A DNA stretch of 59,480 nucleotides from Caldilineales bacterium (GCA_025055015.1 JANWYQ010000192.1:1-59480); one strand, 5' to 3'. Positions 1 to 10,715 are shown, numbered from the stretch's first letter. Notes: generated by a model from the letters alone, not told the origin. Program-made: numbers and translations.

Positions 1-1
1 C

Positions 2-2686
2 GTGCGCATCACCTTTCGGGCCACGGCGGCCTCGACGCCCGGCGTCTACCCCAGCCACGTGAGCGCCACGGCCGGCAACGCCGTCGTAGCGCCCCTGCCG
101 GCAGCGGCGCCGGTGACCGTGCTCGGCCCGGTGGCCACGCCGACGGCCACGCCCACCGCCTCGGCCCCTCCCTCCCCCACCCCGACGCCCACGCCTACGG
201 CCAGCGGCACTCCGTCGGCACCAGCCCTGCTGGCGCCGGTAGCGGTCGTGCGGGTGGGCCAGGAGCCCCGCGGCCTGGCCGTGGACCCGGCCCGGCGGCT
301 GGTCTACGTCACCAGCCACACAGGCGGCGGCCTGACGGTGTTGGACGCGGACACGCTGCAGGTGCTGGCCGTGCTGCCCACCGGCAGCAGCCTGGGCGCC
401 CACGGCGTTGCGCTGGACCCGGCGGCCGGCCGCGTGGCTATCGCCCACAGCCTGACCAACGACGTGGTGATCCGGCCGGGGTGGCGGGGGAGCGGCCCGG
501 TGCAGGTGGTGACCGCCGGCGCCTATCCGCTCGGCTTAGCCGTGGCGCCGGCGACGGGCCGCCTGGGCGTGGCCAACTTCGGCGCGGACACGGTGACCTG
601 GGTTGACGGCCGCGGGGGCCAGACCCTGGGCGCCAGCGTCGTCGGCAGCCAGCCCAGCCACGTGGTGCACAGCGCGGGGCTGAGCCGCTTCTTCGTGGCC
701 ATCAGCGGCGAGGACCGGGTGGCTGCCTTGGCGGACGACGGCCCACCGGCGGTCGAGGCATGGTCCGTCCCGGTGGGCGGCTTCCCCTACGGCCTGGCCC
801 TGGACGAGGCCTGGGGCCGTCTGTACACAGCCGACCGCCGCACCAGCTCCGTCACCGTCCTGGCGGCAGCCGACGGCCAAAGGCTCAACCAGATCCCGCT
901 GGGGTGCTCGCCGGCCCAGGTGGCCGTCAACCCCAACACCCATCGCTTCCTGGTCACCTGTCCGGCCGAGCGGCAGCTGCACCTCTTCGACGGCGAGAGC
1001 TACCGCTGGCTGACCTGGCTGCCCGTGGGGAACGGCGCCAGCGAAGGCCTGGCGGTGGACCCGGCCAGCAACCGGGTCTTCGTGAGCAACACCGCGGATG
1101 GCACCGTCAGCGTGTTCGTCGAGGACGGGCCTCGGCCCACGCCCACGCCGACGGCCACGCCCACCGTCACGCCCACGCCGACCGTGACGCCGACGCCCAC
1201 TGTCTCGCCCACGCCCACCGTCTCGCCCACGCCCACGGCCACGCCGACCGCCACGGTAACGCCGTCTCCCACGCCCACGCCCACGGCCACCCCCTCCCCC
1301 ACGCCGACGGCCACTCCCTGCCCGCCTGACCCCGTCGAGCCGGACGACACCCCTGCCCAAGCCCGCCACGACGCAGCCGACGGCGAGACGGCCTACCAGG
1401 CTCTCCACTGGTCGGGGGACCAGGACTGGGTGCGCTTCACGGCTCGCCGGCAGGTGGCCTATCGCATCGAGGTGACTGAGGTCGGCGCCGGCGCGCCGCT
1501 GCGGCTGACCCTGCTGGGGCCCGACGGCGGCGAGCTGCTGAGCTGGACGGCAGCGCCCCTCGGCCCTCAGGCGCAGGGCGTGGCCTGGACCGCGCCCTGG
1601 TCGGGACGGGCCTACGTGCGAGTGCAGGCAGCGCAGCCGCCGGGGGAGGGCTTCCGGTGCACCGACAGCCGCTACGGCCTGCGCATCCGCGGGCTGAAGC
1701 TGAGCACGTGGCTGCCGCTGCTGACCGCCGGCGACCAGGCCGCTCTCGGCCTTGGGCGGTCGGCGACGGCCCTGGACGACGCCGATCTGGCGCCCCGGCT
1801 TGTGGCGGGGGCGAGCGTGGCGGTGCACGGGGAGCGACGGTGGTTGGCCGTTGCCGGCGACGGGATGTTGCTGGTCCGCTCGCTGGCCGACGGGCAGACG
1901 CCGCTCACAGCCTCCTTCGCCGGGCAGCCCCAGGGCCTGACCTTCTCGGCCGCCGGAGACGCTCTCTACCTGGCCACCCGGCGACCGGGGCAGGTGCTGA
2001 GATTGGACCTGGCCGCAGGCGCGTGGACGGCGGTCAGCGGCGCCGCTGCGTGGCCCGGCGGCCTGGCCTTGGCCGGCGACGCGCTGTGGGTGGCCGACAC
2101 CCTGGCCGACCGGCTGTTGGCTCTCGACCCGCGCGACCTGGCCGTTCGGCAGGTGGCGAACCTGGGTGCGTTGGGGGCGGGCTCGGCGGCTTCGGCCGCG
2201 GGTGGAGCCGGACGGCTGGGGCCCTACGCCCTGGCCGCGTCGGCCGACGGCGCGCTGCTGTACGTAGCGCTGGCAGGCAGCGGCCAGGTGGCAACCGTGG
2301 AGCCGAACACCCCGCAGCTGCTGGGCCTGACGCCGCTGGCCGGCCTGGGCATGCCGCAAAGCGTGGCCGTGGACCCGCGCTCGGGCCGGGTGGCAGTCGC
2401 CGGGCTGTTGGCCCCTCGCTACGGCCAGGTCGCCGTGCTGAACCGAGAGGGCCGGCTGGTGGGCGCGGTCGAGCCGACGCTGCGCCGACCGTTGACCGGC
2501 TTGACCGCGGTAGCCGTAGACGGCGAGCGTGGGCGCCTGTGGGCGGCGGACCGGCAGGGGGTGCACCTGTTCGACCTGGCCGACGGCCGCCATCGCCGCA
2601 CGTGGATGGGGGAGGGGGAGCTATCGCCCTTTGGGCTGGCGGTGGACCGGACCACGGGCGCGGTGTACCTGGCCCGTCGGCCCTGA
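2..2686 (+). CDS. Secreted YVTN/NHL-type beta-propeller protein with PPC domain (5' truncated)
   Basis: The reading frame is open from the left edge, so the true start lies outside the window. The first ~40 residues read like the end of a DUF11-type adhesion repeat. Two Thr-Pro linkers (about residues 47-70 and 377-442) flank a first propeller (about 75-375) with repeated 'GLAVDP..RLVYV..' blades. A bacterial pre-peptidase C-terminal (PPC-like) domain follows at about 443-566, starting 'DPVEPDD' and containing 'DQDWVRF'. A second propeller fills about 600-894. Such proteins are usually exported and act in binding or scaffolding at the cell surface; no enzymatic motif is visible. The Thr-Pro linkers produce strongly periodic DNA at 1137-1320. 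The stop codon lies 1 bp before the -35 box of the dnaG promoter, with no terminator between. The ligand cannot be inferred. Confidence 0.8.
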   Translation: MRITFRATAASTPGVYPSHVSATAGNAVVAPLPAAAPVTVLGPVATPTATPTASAPPSPTPTPTPTASGTPSAPALLAPVAVVRVGQEPRGLAVDPARRLVYVTSHTGGGLTVLDADTLQVLAVLPTGSSLGAHGVALDPAAGRVAIAHSLTNDVVIRPGWRGSGPVQVVTAGAYPLGLAVAPATGRLGVANFGADTVTWVDGRGGQTLGASVVGSQPSHVVHSAGLSRFFVAISGEDRVAALADDGPPAVEAWSVPVGGFPYGLALDEAWGRLYTADRRTSSVTVLAAADGQRLNQIPLGCSPAQVAVNPNTHRFLVTCPAERQLHLFDGESYRWLTWLPVGNGASEGLAVDPASNRVFVSNTADGTVSVFVEDGPRPTPTPTATPTVTPTPTVTPTPTVSPTPTVSPTPTATPTATVTPSPTPTPTATPSPTPTATPCPPDPVEPDDTPAQARHDAADGETAYQALHWSGDQDWVRFTARRQVAYRIEVTEVGAGAPLRLTLLGPDGGELLSWTAAPLGPQAQGVAWTAPWSGRAYVRVQAAQPPGEGFRCTDSRYGLRIRGLKLSTWLPLLTAGDQAALGLGRSATALDDADLAPRLVAGASVAVHGERRWLAVAGDGMLLVRSLADGQTPLTASFAGQPQGLTFSAAGDALYLATRRPGQVLRLDLAAGAWTAVSGAAAWPGGLALAGDALWVADTLADRLLALDPRDLAVRQVANLGALGAGSAASAAGGAGRLGPYALAASADGALLYVALAGSGQVATVEPNTPQLLGLTPLAGLGMPQSVAVDPRSGRVAVAGLLAPRYGQVAVLNREGRLVGAVEPTLRRPLTGLTAVAVDGERGRLWAADRQGVHLFDLADGRHRRTWMGEGELSPFGLAVDRTTGAVYLARRP

Positions 2687-2687
2687 A

Positions 2688-2715
2688 TTGACACGAGCCC
2701 CTGAACACGTATAAT
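2688..2715 (+). promoter_or_regulatory. Sigma-A promoter of dnaG-rpoD
   Basis: A consensus TTGACA (2688-2693) and consensus TATAAT (2710-2715) are separated by 16 bp. Transcription from here would start near 2722 and give dnaG a leader of about 200 nt. Confidence 0.75.
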
Positions 2716-2803
2716 TGACCGTGCTTGGCTGTGGCCTGGTGCATGACGTTCACCCAAGTTGACGAAGGAGGCAGGCGGTTTTAGAGGTGGTTCCTTCCTC
2801 GTG

Positions 2804-2873
2804 GGCGGGCCGTCCCGCCGTGAGCGGTCCCGTTCGTCGAGGGCGGCGCTGGTTCGCACCTGGGAGTGCGAAC
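2804..2873 (+). other. Two hairpins in the dnaG leader
   Basis: Two perfect inverted repeats lie in the long dnaG leader. The first is GGCGGG (2804-2809) with CCCGCC (2814-2819). The second is GTTCGCAC (2852-2859) with GTGCGAAC (2866-2873), with a 6-nt loop. No U-tract follows, so they are not convincing terminators. No known riboswitch class was recognised. Confidence 0.45.
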
Positions 2874-2926
2874 TCCGCGTTGTGCTTGTTTGCCTGGTTG
2901 CCGGTCGCCGATCCCTGTCCTGGCCT

Positions 2927-4888
2927 ATGACCACCGTTGACGAGATCAAGGAACGGCTGGACATCGTGGAGGTCATCTCCGCGTATGTCCCCCTGCGCAA
3001 GGCAGGGCGGCACTACAAGGGCCTGTGTCCTTTCCACCAGGAGCGCACGCCCTCCTTTGTGGTCTTCCCGGAGACGGGCACGTGGCGCTGCTTCGGAGCG
3101 TGCAGCACCGGCGGCGACGTCTTCAGCTTCGTCATGAAGCGGGAGAACCTGGACTTCCGGGAGGCCCTGGAGCTGCTGGCCCGCAAGGCGGGGGTGGACC
3201 TGGCCCCGCCCACCGCGGCGCAGTCCCAGCAGAGCCAGTACCTGGAGCGCCTGCGGGAGATCGTCCAGGCTGCCGCCCTCTACTACCACAGCCTGCTGCG
3301 CCAGTCGCCCCAAGGCGAGGTGGCCCGTGCCTACCTGGCCCGCCGCGGCCTGGACGACGCCACCGTGGAGGCCTTTCAGCTGGGCTACGCGCCGGAGGGC
3401 TGGGACCACCTGCTCACCTACCTGCGCGGCAAGGGCTACAGCGTGGAAGACCTGTTGGCCGCCGGTCTGATCGTGGCCAAGGAGCACGAGGCCGAGGGCC
3501 GCACCAGCTACTACGACCGCTTTCGCCACCGAGTGATGGTCCCCATCCGGGACCTGCAGGGCCACGTGATCGGCTTCGGCGCCCGCGCGCTGGCTCCGGA
3601 CCAGCAGCCCAAGTACCTGAACACGCCACAGACGCCGCTGTTCGACAAGTCGGCCGTGCTCTTTGGCCTGCACGCCGCCAAGCAGGCCATCCGGGCCCGC
3701 GGGCAAGCCATCATCGTGGAGGGCTACATGGATGTGCTGGCGGCGCACCAGCACGGCGAGACCAACGTGGTGGCGAGCATGGGCACCGCGCTCACCGAGC
3801 AACAGCTCAAGCAGCTCAAGCGCTTCACGAACACCTTCGTCCTGGCCCTGGACGCCGACGCCGCGGGCCAGGCGGCCACCCGTCGCGGCCTCGCCCAGGC
3901 CCGCGAGGCCCTGGACCGAGAGTGGGTGCCCACGGTGACCGCTACCGGCTTGGTGCGCCACGAGGCGCGGCTGGCCGCCGACCTGCGGGTGATGACCCTG
4001 CCTCCCGGCATGGACCCGGACGACGTGATCCGCTCCGACCTGGCCCTATGGCGGCGGCTGGTGGCCGAGGCCCGGCCCGTGGTGGACTACTTCTTCGACC
4101 TGGCGCGGCAGGAGCTGGACCTCTCCACCGCCCAGGGCAAGGCCGAGGCCGTGGAGCGGCTGGCGCCGCTGATCCAGGAGGTAGCCAACGAGGTCCAACG
4201 CATCCACTACACCCAGCAGCTGGCGCGGCTGATCCAGGCCGACGAGCGCACGGTGGAACGGCTGGTGGCAGCCCGGCGATCGCCGCCGCCTCAGCCGCCG
4301 CGGTCGGAGGCTGACCCTGGGCGGGCGACCGCGGCGCCTCGACGGCCCGGCGCCGGGTCCGCGACAGCGCGGACCGCCCTCGCGGCCGAGAGTGGGCCGG
4401 CGCTCCACTGCCTGGCCCTCTTGATCATGCGTCCCCTGCTGCTGCCCGACGTGCAGAGCGAGCTCACGGCCTTGGGCGTGGCTCCCCTGTCGGAGGACGA
4501 CTTCGACCAGGCCGAGCAGCGCGCGGTGTGCGCAGCGCTCCTGGCCGGCGCGGTGGCCGACGGCGGCCAGTGGCTGGACGCGCCCGCAGCCGTCCAGCCC
4601 TTCCTGGACACGCTGCGCCGCCACGGCCAGCGGCTGCCCGAGCTGGCTCGCCCCCAGCTTCTCAAGGACGTCGTCGACTCGGTGCTGCGGCTGCGCATTG
4701 CGGCCCTCAAGGCCCGCAGTCGCCAGCTCCCCGCCCTGCTCCATCAGGCGGAGGCCGACGGACAGGCCGACGAGCTGCGGGCCTACCAGGTGCTGGCCAA
4801 CGAGATCAAGCAGCGCCGACACGATCTGGAGCGCCTCCTGAACGCCCGCACCCTGACCGGCCGCCGCCAGGCTGTGCCCAGTTGGTGA
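2927..4888 (+). CDS. dnaG: DNA primase DnaG
   Basis: DnaG makes RNA primers at the replication fork with DnaB helicase. The ATG at 2927 is chosen because the protein then begins MTTVDEIKERLDIVEVISAY, the usual DnaG N-terminus; the frame runs open to a TTG at 2759, but that extension has no DnaG similarity. It is 653 residues, normal for the family. The N-terminal CHC2 zinc finger shows the Cys-His-Cys-Cys pattern in 'LCPFH...WRCFGAC'. The Toprim domain has the glutamate motif EGYMDV and the acidic motif 'LALDADAAG'. A low-complexity Pro/Arg/Ala-rich stretch separates the catalytic core from the C-terminal helicase-binding region. rpoD follows after 35 bp, the common dnaG-rpoD macromolecular-synthesis arrangement. 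Confidence 0.96.
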   Translation: MTTVDEIKERLDIVEVISAYVPLRKAGRHYKGLCPFHQERTPSFVVFPETGTWRCFGACSTGGDVFSFVMKRENLDFREALELLARKAGVDLAPPTAAQSQQSQYLERLREIVQAAALYYHSLLRQSPQGEVARAYLARRGLDDATVEAFQLGYAPEGWDHLLTYLRGKGYSVEDLLAAGLIVAKEHEAEGRTSYYDRFRHRVMVPIRDLQGHVIGFGARALAPDQQPKYLNTPQTPLFDKSAVLFGLHAAKQAIRARGQAIIVEGYMDVLAAHQHGETNVVASMGTALTEQQLKQLKRFTNTFVLALDADAAGQAATRRGLAQAREALDREWVPTVTATGLVRHEARLAADLRVMTLPPGMDPDDVIRSDLALWRRLVAEARPVVDYFFDLARQELDLSTAQGKAEAVERLAPLIQEVANEVQRIHYTQQLARLIQADERTVERLVAARRSPPPQPPRSEADPGRATAAPRRPGAGSATARTALAAESGPALHCLALLIMRPLLLPDVQSELTALGVAPLSEDDFDQAEQRAVCAALLAGAVADGGQWLDAPAAVQPFLDTLRRHGQRLPELARPQLLKDVVDSVLRLRIAALKARSRQLPALLHQAEADGQADELRAYQVLANEIKQRRHDLERLLNARTLTGRRQAVPSW

Positions 4889-4923
4889 ACGGTTTCTACC
4901 ATCCCGCCAAGACATAAACGAGC

Positions 4924-6219
<1,296 letters not shown>

Positions 6220-6224
6220 GGGAC

Positions 6225-6252
6225 TTGACAAGGCCTCGATTTGGAATAAAAT
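6225..6252 (+). promoter_or_regulatory. Promoter of tRNA-Asn
   Basis: TTGACA at 6225-6230 and TAAAAT at 6247-6252 with a 16-bp spacer, directly after the rpoD stop codon and 25 bp before the mature tRNA 5' end. Confidence 0.7.
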
Positions 6253-6277
6253 AGGCACTGCGAACAGCGATAAACAC

Positions 6278-6353
6278 TCCTGCGTAGCTCAATCGGCAGA
6301 GCGACCGGCTGTTAACCGGTTGGTTCCAAGTTCGAGTCTTGGCGCAGGAGCCA
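6278..6353 (+). tRNA. tRNA-Asn (anticodon GTT)
   Basis: A full cloverleaf can be drawn. The acceptor stem is TCCTGCG (6278-6284) with CGCAGGA (6343-6349). The D stem is GCTC/GAGC, the anticodon stem ACCGG/CCGGT with loop CTGTTAA, and the T stem CCAAG/CTTGG with loop TTCGAGT. The anticodon is GTT, reading AAC/AAU. The discriminator base is G and the 3' CCA is encoded (6351-6353). Confidence 0.97.
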
Positions 6354-6356
6354 CCC

Positions 6357-6380
6357 ACGGCAGCCTAGCTGCCGTTTTTT
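6357..6380 (+). terminator. Intrinsic terminator after tRNA-Asn
   Basis: ACGGCAGC (6357-6364), 3-nt loop, GCTGCCGT (6368-6375), then a run of T to 6380. It ends only 11 bp before the ATG of the next gene. Confidence 0.85.
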
Positions 6381-6391
6381 GTTCCATCGCC

Positions 6392-7684
6392 ATGCCGACG
6401 GTCCTGCTGCTCAACCCGCCCAGCCTGCCGGGCACCACGGCTAACCGCGAGGGCTCGGCCGGCATGGGCGCGCTGAGCGAGGAGGCCGACGGGTTTGTCT
6501 ATCCCCCTCACCTGCTGGCCACTGCCGCTGCCGTGCTGCGCCACGCCCGCTACCGCGTGGCCGCTCTGGACGCCCAGGCGTCCGGCCTCACCGCCGAGCA
6601 AACCCTCGCCCGCCTGCCCGCGGCCGACGTCCTGGTGCTGCCGGTGAGCTTTGCGACCCTGGCCGCCGACCGGGCCTTCCTCAACCGGCTCCGAGAGGTC
6701 AAGCCCCTGCTGAAGGTGCTGGCCATCGGCCCGGCCCTGCGCTACGGCCAGGTGGTCCACGCGCTCAACGACCTGGCCGACCTGCTGTTGGCCGGCGAGC
6801 CGGAGCTGGCCTTGCCCGCGGCGGTGCGCAGACTGCTGGCCGGCGACCTACGTCCCGGCTCTGCCGTCAACCCCTACACCTTGGCTCCGGCCCACTACCT
6901 GGCCGACGGCTACCTGGCCAACCTGGACGAGCTGCCCATGCCGGCGTGGGAGGTGTTCCTCAAGGCAGGCCGCTCCTACCCCTTCCTCTCGGTGCTCAGC
7001 AGCCGCGGCTGCCCTGCCGGCTGCCGCTTCTGCCCCTACGTCGCCGCCCAGGGCCCCGTGTTCCGCGCCCAAACCCCAGCCCGCACCGTGGACGAGCTGG
7101 CCTACCTGCAGGAGCGGTTTCGCCCGTCCCACGTCGTGTTTCGCGACCCCGTGTTCGCGCACGACCGGGAGCGCGTCCTTGCCCTCTGCGACGAGATCCG
7201 GCGTCGCGGCCTGGCCCTCTCCTGGGAGTGCGAGAGCCGGCCGGAGCACTTCGACGAGGCGCTGCTGGCCGCCCTGCGCAGCGCCGGCTGCACCACGGTG
7301 AAGATCGGCCTGGAGACCACCGACCCGGAGCTGCTGGTCGCCATCGGCCGTGTGGGCGACGGGCGGGCGGCCGCTGCCTACGTGCGCCACGCAGAGGCTG
7401 TGATAGCGCTCTGCCGACGCCTGGGCATCCTCTGTCGGGTGTTCGTCATGGTCGGGTTGCCCGGCCAGACACTGGCCAGCGCGCAGCGCACCGCGGCCGA
7501 CCTGCGCCGGATGAGCCCCCAACGGCTGCACATCAAGGCCTATCACTGGTATCCCGGCATTGCCCTGCCCCGGGCCGAGCCCGCCGACGTGGACCGCCAG
7601 GAGGCCGCCCTGCGCCGGGCCGAGGCTGCGCCCTCCCTTTGGCGGCGCGTGGCCGCCCGGCTGCGCCGAGGTGGCCATGGCTGA
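6392..7684 (+). CDS. B12-binding-type radical SAM protein
   Basis: 430 residues from the ATG at 6392 (start MPTVLLLNPPS). The N-terminal ~130 residues look like the cobalamin-binding Rossmann domain of B12-type radical SAM enzymes, without an obvious DxHxxG motif. The radical SAM core begins with 'SSRGCPAGCRFCPY', giving the CxxxCxxC [4Fe-4S] motif at about residues 209-216. Family members carry out methylations, ring contractions or other radical chemistry on lipids or natural products; general layout resembles the hopanoid-associated HpnJ family, but the substrate is not assignable. The stop codon overlaps the start of the next gene, so the two are probably co-translated. The start codon is only 11 bp after the tRNA terminator and has no Shine-Dalgarno sequence. 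Confidence 0.85.
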   Translation: MPTVLLLNPPSLPGTTANREGSAGMGALSEEADGFVYPPHLLATAAAVLRHARYRVAALDAQASGLTAEQTLARLPAADVLVLPVSFATLAADRAFLNRLREVKPLLKVLAIGPALRYGQVVHALNDLADLLLAGEPELALPAAVRRLLAGDLRPGSAVNPYTLAPAHYLADGYLANLDELPMPAWEVFLKAGRSYPFLSVLSSRGCPAGCRFCPYVAAQGPVFRAQTPARTVDELAYLQERFRPSHVVFRDPVFAHDRERVLALCDEIRRRGLALSWECESRPEHFDEALLAALRSAGCTTVKIGLETTDPELLVAIGRVGDGRAAAAYVRHAEAVIALCRRLGILCRVFVMVGLPGQTLASAQRTAADLRRMSPQRLHIKAYHWYPGIALPRAEPADVDRQEAALRRAEAAPSLWRRVAARLRRGGHG

Positions 7685-8603
7685 GGCGCTGCGCACGGTG
7701 CGCACGGCCTTCGTGACCGGCGCGACCGGGTTCATCGGCGCGCACCTGGTGCGCCGTCTCCTGGCCGAGGGGGTGGCCGTGCGGGCGCTGGCGCGGCGCG
7801 TCCCACCCGCCGAGGAGGCGATCTCCCCGGCGGTGGAGTGGGTCGAGGGCGACCTGCGGGCGCCGGAGACGTGGGCCCGACGCCTGGCCGGCTGCGACGC
7901 CGTGTTCCACGTGGCGGCGCTGTACAGCCCGCGGCCGGAGGATGCCCGGCTGCTCTACGCCGTCAACGTGGGCGGCACCCAGGCGGTGCTGCAGGCGGCA
8001 GCCGACACGGGCGTCGGCCTCGTGGTCCACACCAGCACCGTGGGCACCTTGGGCCGGCCTGCGGACGGGGGACCGGCCACCGAGGAGACGCCCTTCAACC
8101 TGTGGCCCCTGGCCAGCGACTACGTGCGCTCCAAGTGGCTGGGCGAGGCCGTCGCCCTCTGGTGGAACGCGCGCGGGCTGCCGGTGGTGGTGGTGCACCC
8201 CACGGCGCCGGTGGGGTGGGGCGACCACAAGCCCACTGCCACCGGCCGGCGCATCGTGGACTTCCTGGCCGGCCGACGGCCGGACTACCCCGGCGGCGGC
8301 ATGAACCTCTGTCCCGTCGGCGATATCGCAGCGGGGCATTGGCTGGCCGCGCAACGAGGGCAGCCGGGGCGGCGCTACATCCTGGGCCACCGCGGCGGCA
8401 ACCTGGACGAGGCGACGTTTTTGGCCCTCTTGGCGGAGGTCAGCGGCCGCCCCATCCCGCCGCCGGTCCAGCGACCGGCCGGCCGGCGCCCCCTGAGCCT
8501 GACGGCCGACCCGCAGCGGGCCGTGGCGGAGCTGGGCATGCCCCAGAGCGACCTGCGCGCGGCGTTGGCCGAGGCGGTGGCCTACTATATCGAGAGGGGC
8601 TGA
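7677..8603 (+). CDS. NAD-dependent epimerase/dehydratase, HpnA-like (extended SDR)
   Basis: 308 residues from the ATG at 7677, which overlaps the radical SAM gene by 8 bp. The nucleotide-binding motif TGATGFIGAHL sits at about residue 14. The SDR active-site pattern has Ser/Thr in 'VVHTSTVGTLG' and the YxxxK motif in 'DYVRSKWLGE'. The stretches 'HPTAPVGWGDHKPTATG' and 'NLCPVGDIAAGHWLA' closely match my recollection of the hopanoid-associated sugar epimerase HpnA. No squalene-hopene cyclase is in the window, so a hopanoid role is only suggested. It sits between a radical SAM protein and an acyltransferase, which fits modification of a lipid or sugar. Confidence 0.85.
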   Translation: MAEALRTVRTAFVTGATGFIGAHLVRRLLAEGVAVRALARRVPPAEEAISPAVEWVEGDLRAPETWARRLAGCDAVFHVAALYSPRPEDARLLYAVNVGGTQAVLQAAADTGVGLVVHTSTVGTLGRPADGGPATEETPFNLWPLASDYVRSKWLGEAVALWWNARGLPVVVVHPTAPVGWGDHKPTATGRRIVDFLAGRRPDYPGGGMNLCPVGDIAAGHWLAAQRGQPGRRYILGHRGGNLDEATFLALLAEVSGRPIPPPVQRPAGRRPLSLTADPQRAVAELGMPQSDLRAALAEAVAYYIERG

Positions 8604-8678
8604 CGACGCAGCACCGCGGCGCTGTCGCCCTGCCGGGCTGCGCTCCCCCCGCCCCTGAGGACGGAAGAGGACCCCCCT

Positions 8679-9341
8679 GTGAACCCCTGGAAAGCCCGTT
8701 GGGCTGCCTTCTGGATGCGGCGCAGCAGCCTGAGCCGATGGGGCCGCCTGGCCACCCGGCTGGCCACGTGGGGACAGCCCCCCTACAAGGCCCGCCGCGC
8801 CCTGGCCCGCTACGGTCCCCTGGGCTACGTCTCCCCGCGGGCCGTGATCCATGCTGCGGGGCTGGAGCTGTCCCCCGGCTGCTTCGTGGACGACGACGTG
8901 ACCATTTTTCAGCACCCCGGCGGCGGGCCGGTGCGCCTGGGTCCGCGGGCGCACCTGTACCGGGGATGCATCGTGGAGACGGGGCCGGGCGGCAGCCTGA
9001 CCCTGGGCGAGGACACCCATGTGCAGCCCCGCTGCCAGTTCACGGCCTTCGCCGGCCCCATCGTGGTCGGCGCGCGCGTACAGATCGCGCCCAACTGCGC
9101 CTTCTACCCCTACGACCACACCTTTGCGGCCGGCCAGCCCATCGTGGACCAGCCCCTGCGCAGCAAGGGGGGCATCGTCATCGAGGACGACGCCTGGCTG
9201 GGGGTAGGGGTGATCGTGCTGGACGGCGTCACCGTGGGCGCGGGTGCGGTGATCGGCGCAGGCGCGGTGGTGACCCACAGCGTGCCGGCCGGCGCCATCG
9301 CGGTCGGCGTGCCGGCCCGCGTGGTGGGTCAGCGCTCCTAG
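8679..9341 (+). CDS. Left-handed beta-helix (hexapeptide) acyltransferase
   Basis: 220 residues from a GTG at 8679. The C-terminal half contains hexapeptide repeats ('IVIEDDAWLGVGVIVLDGVT', 'IGAGAVVTHSVPAGAIAVG') and the 'YPYDHTF' segment carrying the likely catalytic His, as in WcaF/maltose acetyltransferase-type enzymes. These transfer acetyl or other acyl groups from CoA to sugar or lipid hydroxyl groups. It is the last gene of the rightward group and ends 7 bp from the end of the convergent MFS gene; no terminator fits between them. The acceptor is unknown. Confidence 0.88.
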   Translation: MNPWKARWAAFWMRRSSLSRWGRLATRLATWGQPPYKARRALARYGPLGYVSPRAVIHAAGLELSPGCFVDDDVTIFQHPGGGPVRLGPRAHLYRGCIVETGPGGSLTLGEDTHVQPRCQFTAFAGPIVVGARVQIAPNCAFYPYDHTFAAGQPIVDQPLRSKGGIVIEDDAWLGVGVIVLDGVTVGAGAVIGAGAVVTHSVPAGAIAVGVPARVVGQRS

Positions 9342-9348
9342 AGGCGCT

Positions 9349-10656
9349 CTACCCCAGCCGCCAAACCAGCAAGGCCGATGTTCCCCGCGCGGCGGCAGCG
9401 ATGAGCAGGGCGGCGGTCAGGCCCACGGCGTCCGCCAGCACCGGTCCGCCCAGCGAGCCGATCAGGATGCCGGCGTTCAACGCCAGGTTGTACCAGGCTA
9501 GGTGGGCCGGGCGGTCGTCCGCCGGCGCTCGCTCCAGCAGGTAGTTGGCGATGGCGCCGTTGACCAGGGACCAGCCGAAGCCGCCCACCAGGGAGATGGC
9601 CATCAGCTGCCACGGCAGCCACATGAAGCTGGTGACCACGGGATACATGGTCAGAAAGGCGATCCCCAAGGCCACGGTGTGCTGGTTGCCCAGCCGGCCC
9701 GAGATGCGGGCGAACACCAGCGAGCCGAAGAACACCGCGACGTAGAAGTAGGCCTGGCTGAGGGCGATCACCTGGTCGGAGAAGTGCAGCTTGTTCACCC
9801 ACACCAGGGGGAAGAGGGGGATGGCCAGGAACTGCGCCACGTGGAAGGCGAACAGCACCCCCACTACCCGGCCGAAGGGGCCCCGCAAGATCTCCAGCCG
9901 CATCAGCCGCTGGCCGCCGCCCCGGGTAAGCCAGCGCAGCCCCACGCCCAGCCGGGGCGCGTCCACGGCCGGGCGCAGGCGGCCGGGGGAGGCCAAGTCT
10001 CCCAGGGCCGCGTTGGACCGCGGCCGGCGGGCTGCGTCGGCCGTGGGCCGGATGAGGGCCAGGTGCAGGCTGCTCATGGCCGCGCCGATGAAACCGATGG
10101 CGAAGACCACCTGGTAGCTGGCCGGGAAGGGCAAGGTGTCCAGCAGGTAGCCGCACAGGAGGGAGGTCAGGATGAAGGCCACGGCCAACATGGCGCTGCG
10201 GATGCCCACCACGTGTCCGCGCCACTCCGGCGGCACGGCGTCGGCGAACAGGGCGTTGAAGCCGACGGCCAACGCGGTGCCCGGGATGCTCATCACCAAG
10301 GTGATGAGCACGATGGCCCACAGCTGCGGGGTGGGCGCCAGCAGCCACGGCAGGAAGACGAAGAGCAGGTAGAAGAAGCGGTGGAGCACCGACGACCACA
10401 CGACAGCCGGTCCGATGGGCCGCGTCTCCAGCCAGCGGCCCGAGGGCAACGTGAACAGCAGGTTCACCACCGCCGGGCCGGCCGTGAGCAGGCCCAACAG
10501 GAACGCGCTGGCGCCTAGCCGCGCTGCGTAGACTGCCAGAAAGGCCATGGCGCTGCCGCTGAGCACGCCGTACCAGGCGATATCGAAATAGAGATGAACA
10601 AAGTTGCGGCGCAGCTCGGCCGGAACCGGCTGCGCCTTGCGCAGAGAGGCGAACAT
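9349..10656 (-). CDS. Major facilitator superfamily transporter
   Basis: About 435 residues with roughly twelve hydrophobic segments, e.g. 'GVLSGSAMAFLAVYAARLG', 'LWAIVLITLVMSI' and 'VVGVLFAFHVAQFLAIPLF'. A short 'PEWRG' loop lies near the middle of the N-terminal half. The ATG at 10656 is preferred over an upstream GTG at 10689 because the latter falls inside the predicted mreB terminator stem. Neither start has a clear Shine-Dalgarno sequence. It follows mreB on the same strand. The transported compound cannot be predicted. Confidence 0.85.
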   Translation of the reverse strand: MFASLRKAQPVPAELRRNFVHLYFDIAWYGVLSGSAMAFLAVYAARLGASAFLLGLLTAGPAVVNLLFTLPSGRWLETRPIGPAVVWSSVLHRFFYLLFVFLPWLLAPTPQLWAIVLITLVMSIPGTALAVGFNALFADAVPPEWRGHVVGIRSAMLAVAFILTSLLCGYLLDTLPFPASYQVVFAIGFIGAAMSSLHLALIRPTADAARRPRSNAALGDLASPGRLRPAVDAPRLGVGLRWLTRGGGQRLMRLEILRGPFGRVVGVLFAFHVAQFLAIPLFPLVWVNKLHFSDQVIALSQAYFYVAVFFGSLVFARISGRLGNQHTVALGIAFLTMYPVVTSFMWLPWQLMAISLVGGFGWSLVNGAIANYLLERAPADDRPAHLAWYNLALNAGILIGSLGGPVLADAVGLTAALLIAAAARGTSALLVWRLG

Positions 10657-10677
10657 CTGTGAAACTCGTTGGAACGG

Positions 10678-10715
10678 AAAAAGGGCCACCCTCAGCTGTC
10701 GGCTGTTGGCGGCCC
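10678..10715 (-). terminator. Intrinsic terminator of mreB
   Basis: Read on the minus strand, GGGCCGCC (10715-10708) pairs with GGTGGCCC (10690-10683) through seven Watson-Crick pairs and one G-U. Five T residues (10682-10678) follow. The MFS start codon lies 21 bp further on. Confidence 0.6.

Noticed and set aside
1137-1320. Periodic DNA that could look like a CRISPR or microsatellite
   Set aside because: It is the codon pattern of Thr-Pro linkers (ACG CCC and similar) in frame; the same holds for 50885-51060.
536-2593. 685-residue minus-strand open frame opposite the beta-propeller gene
   Set aside because: Shadow of a high-GC gene: composition is Arg/Gly/Gln-rich, no domain is visible, and the plus-strand frame has clear propeller and PPC motifs.
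2761-2880. T-box or other known riboswitch in the dnaG leader
   Set aside because: A GAGGTGGTTCC stretch only superficially resembles a T-box; the conserved core and a terminator are missing.
2759-2926. In-frame N-terminal extension of DnaG from a TTG
   Set aside because: The extension has no DnaG similarity and spans leader hairpins; the protein starting at 2927 begins exactly like known primases.
7838-9544. 568-residue plus-strand open frame across epimerase and acyltransferase
   Set aside because: Arg/Pro/Gly-rich out-of-frame shadow of two well-supported genes.
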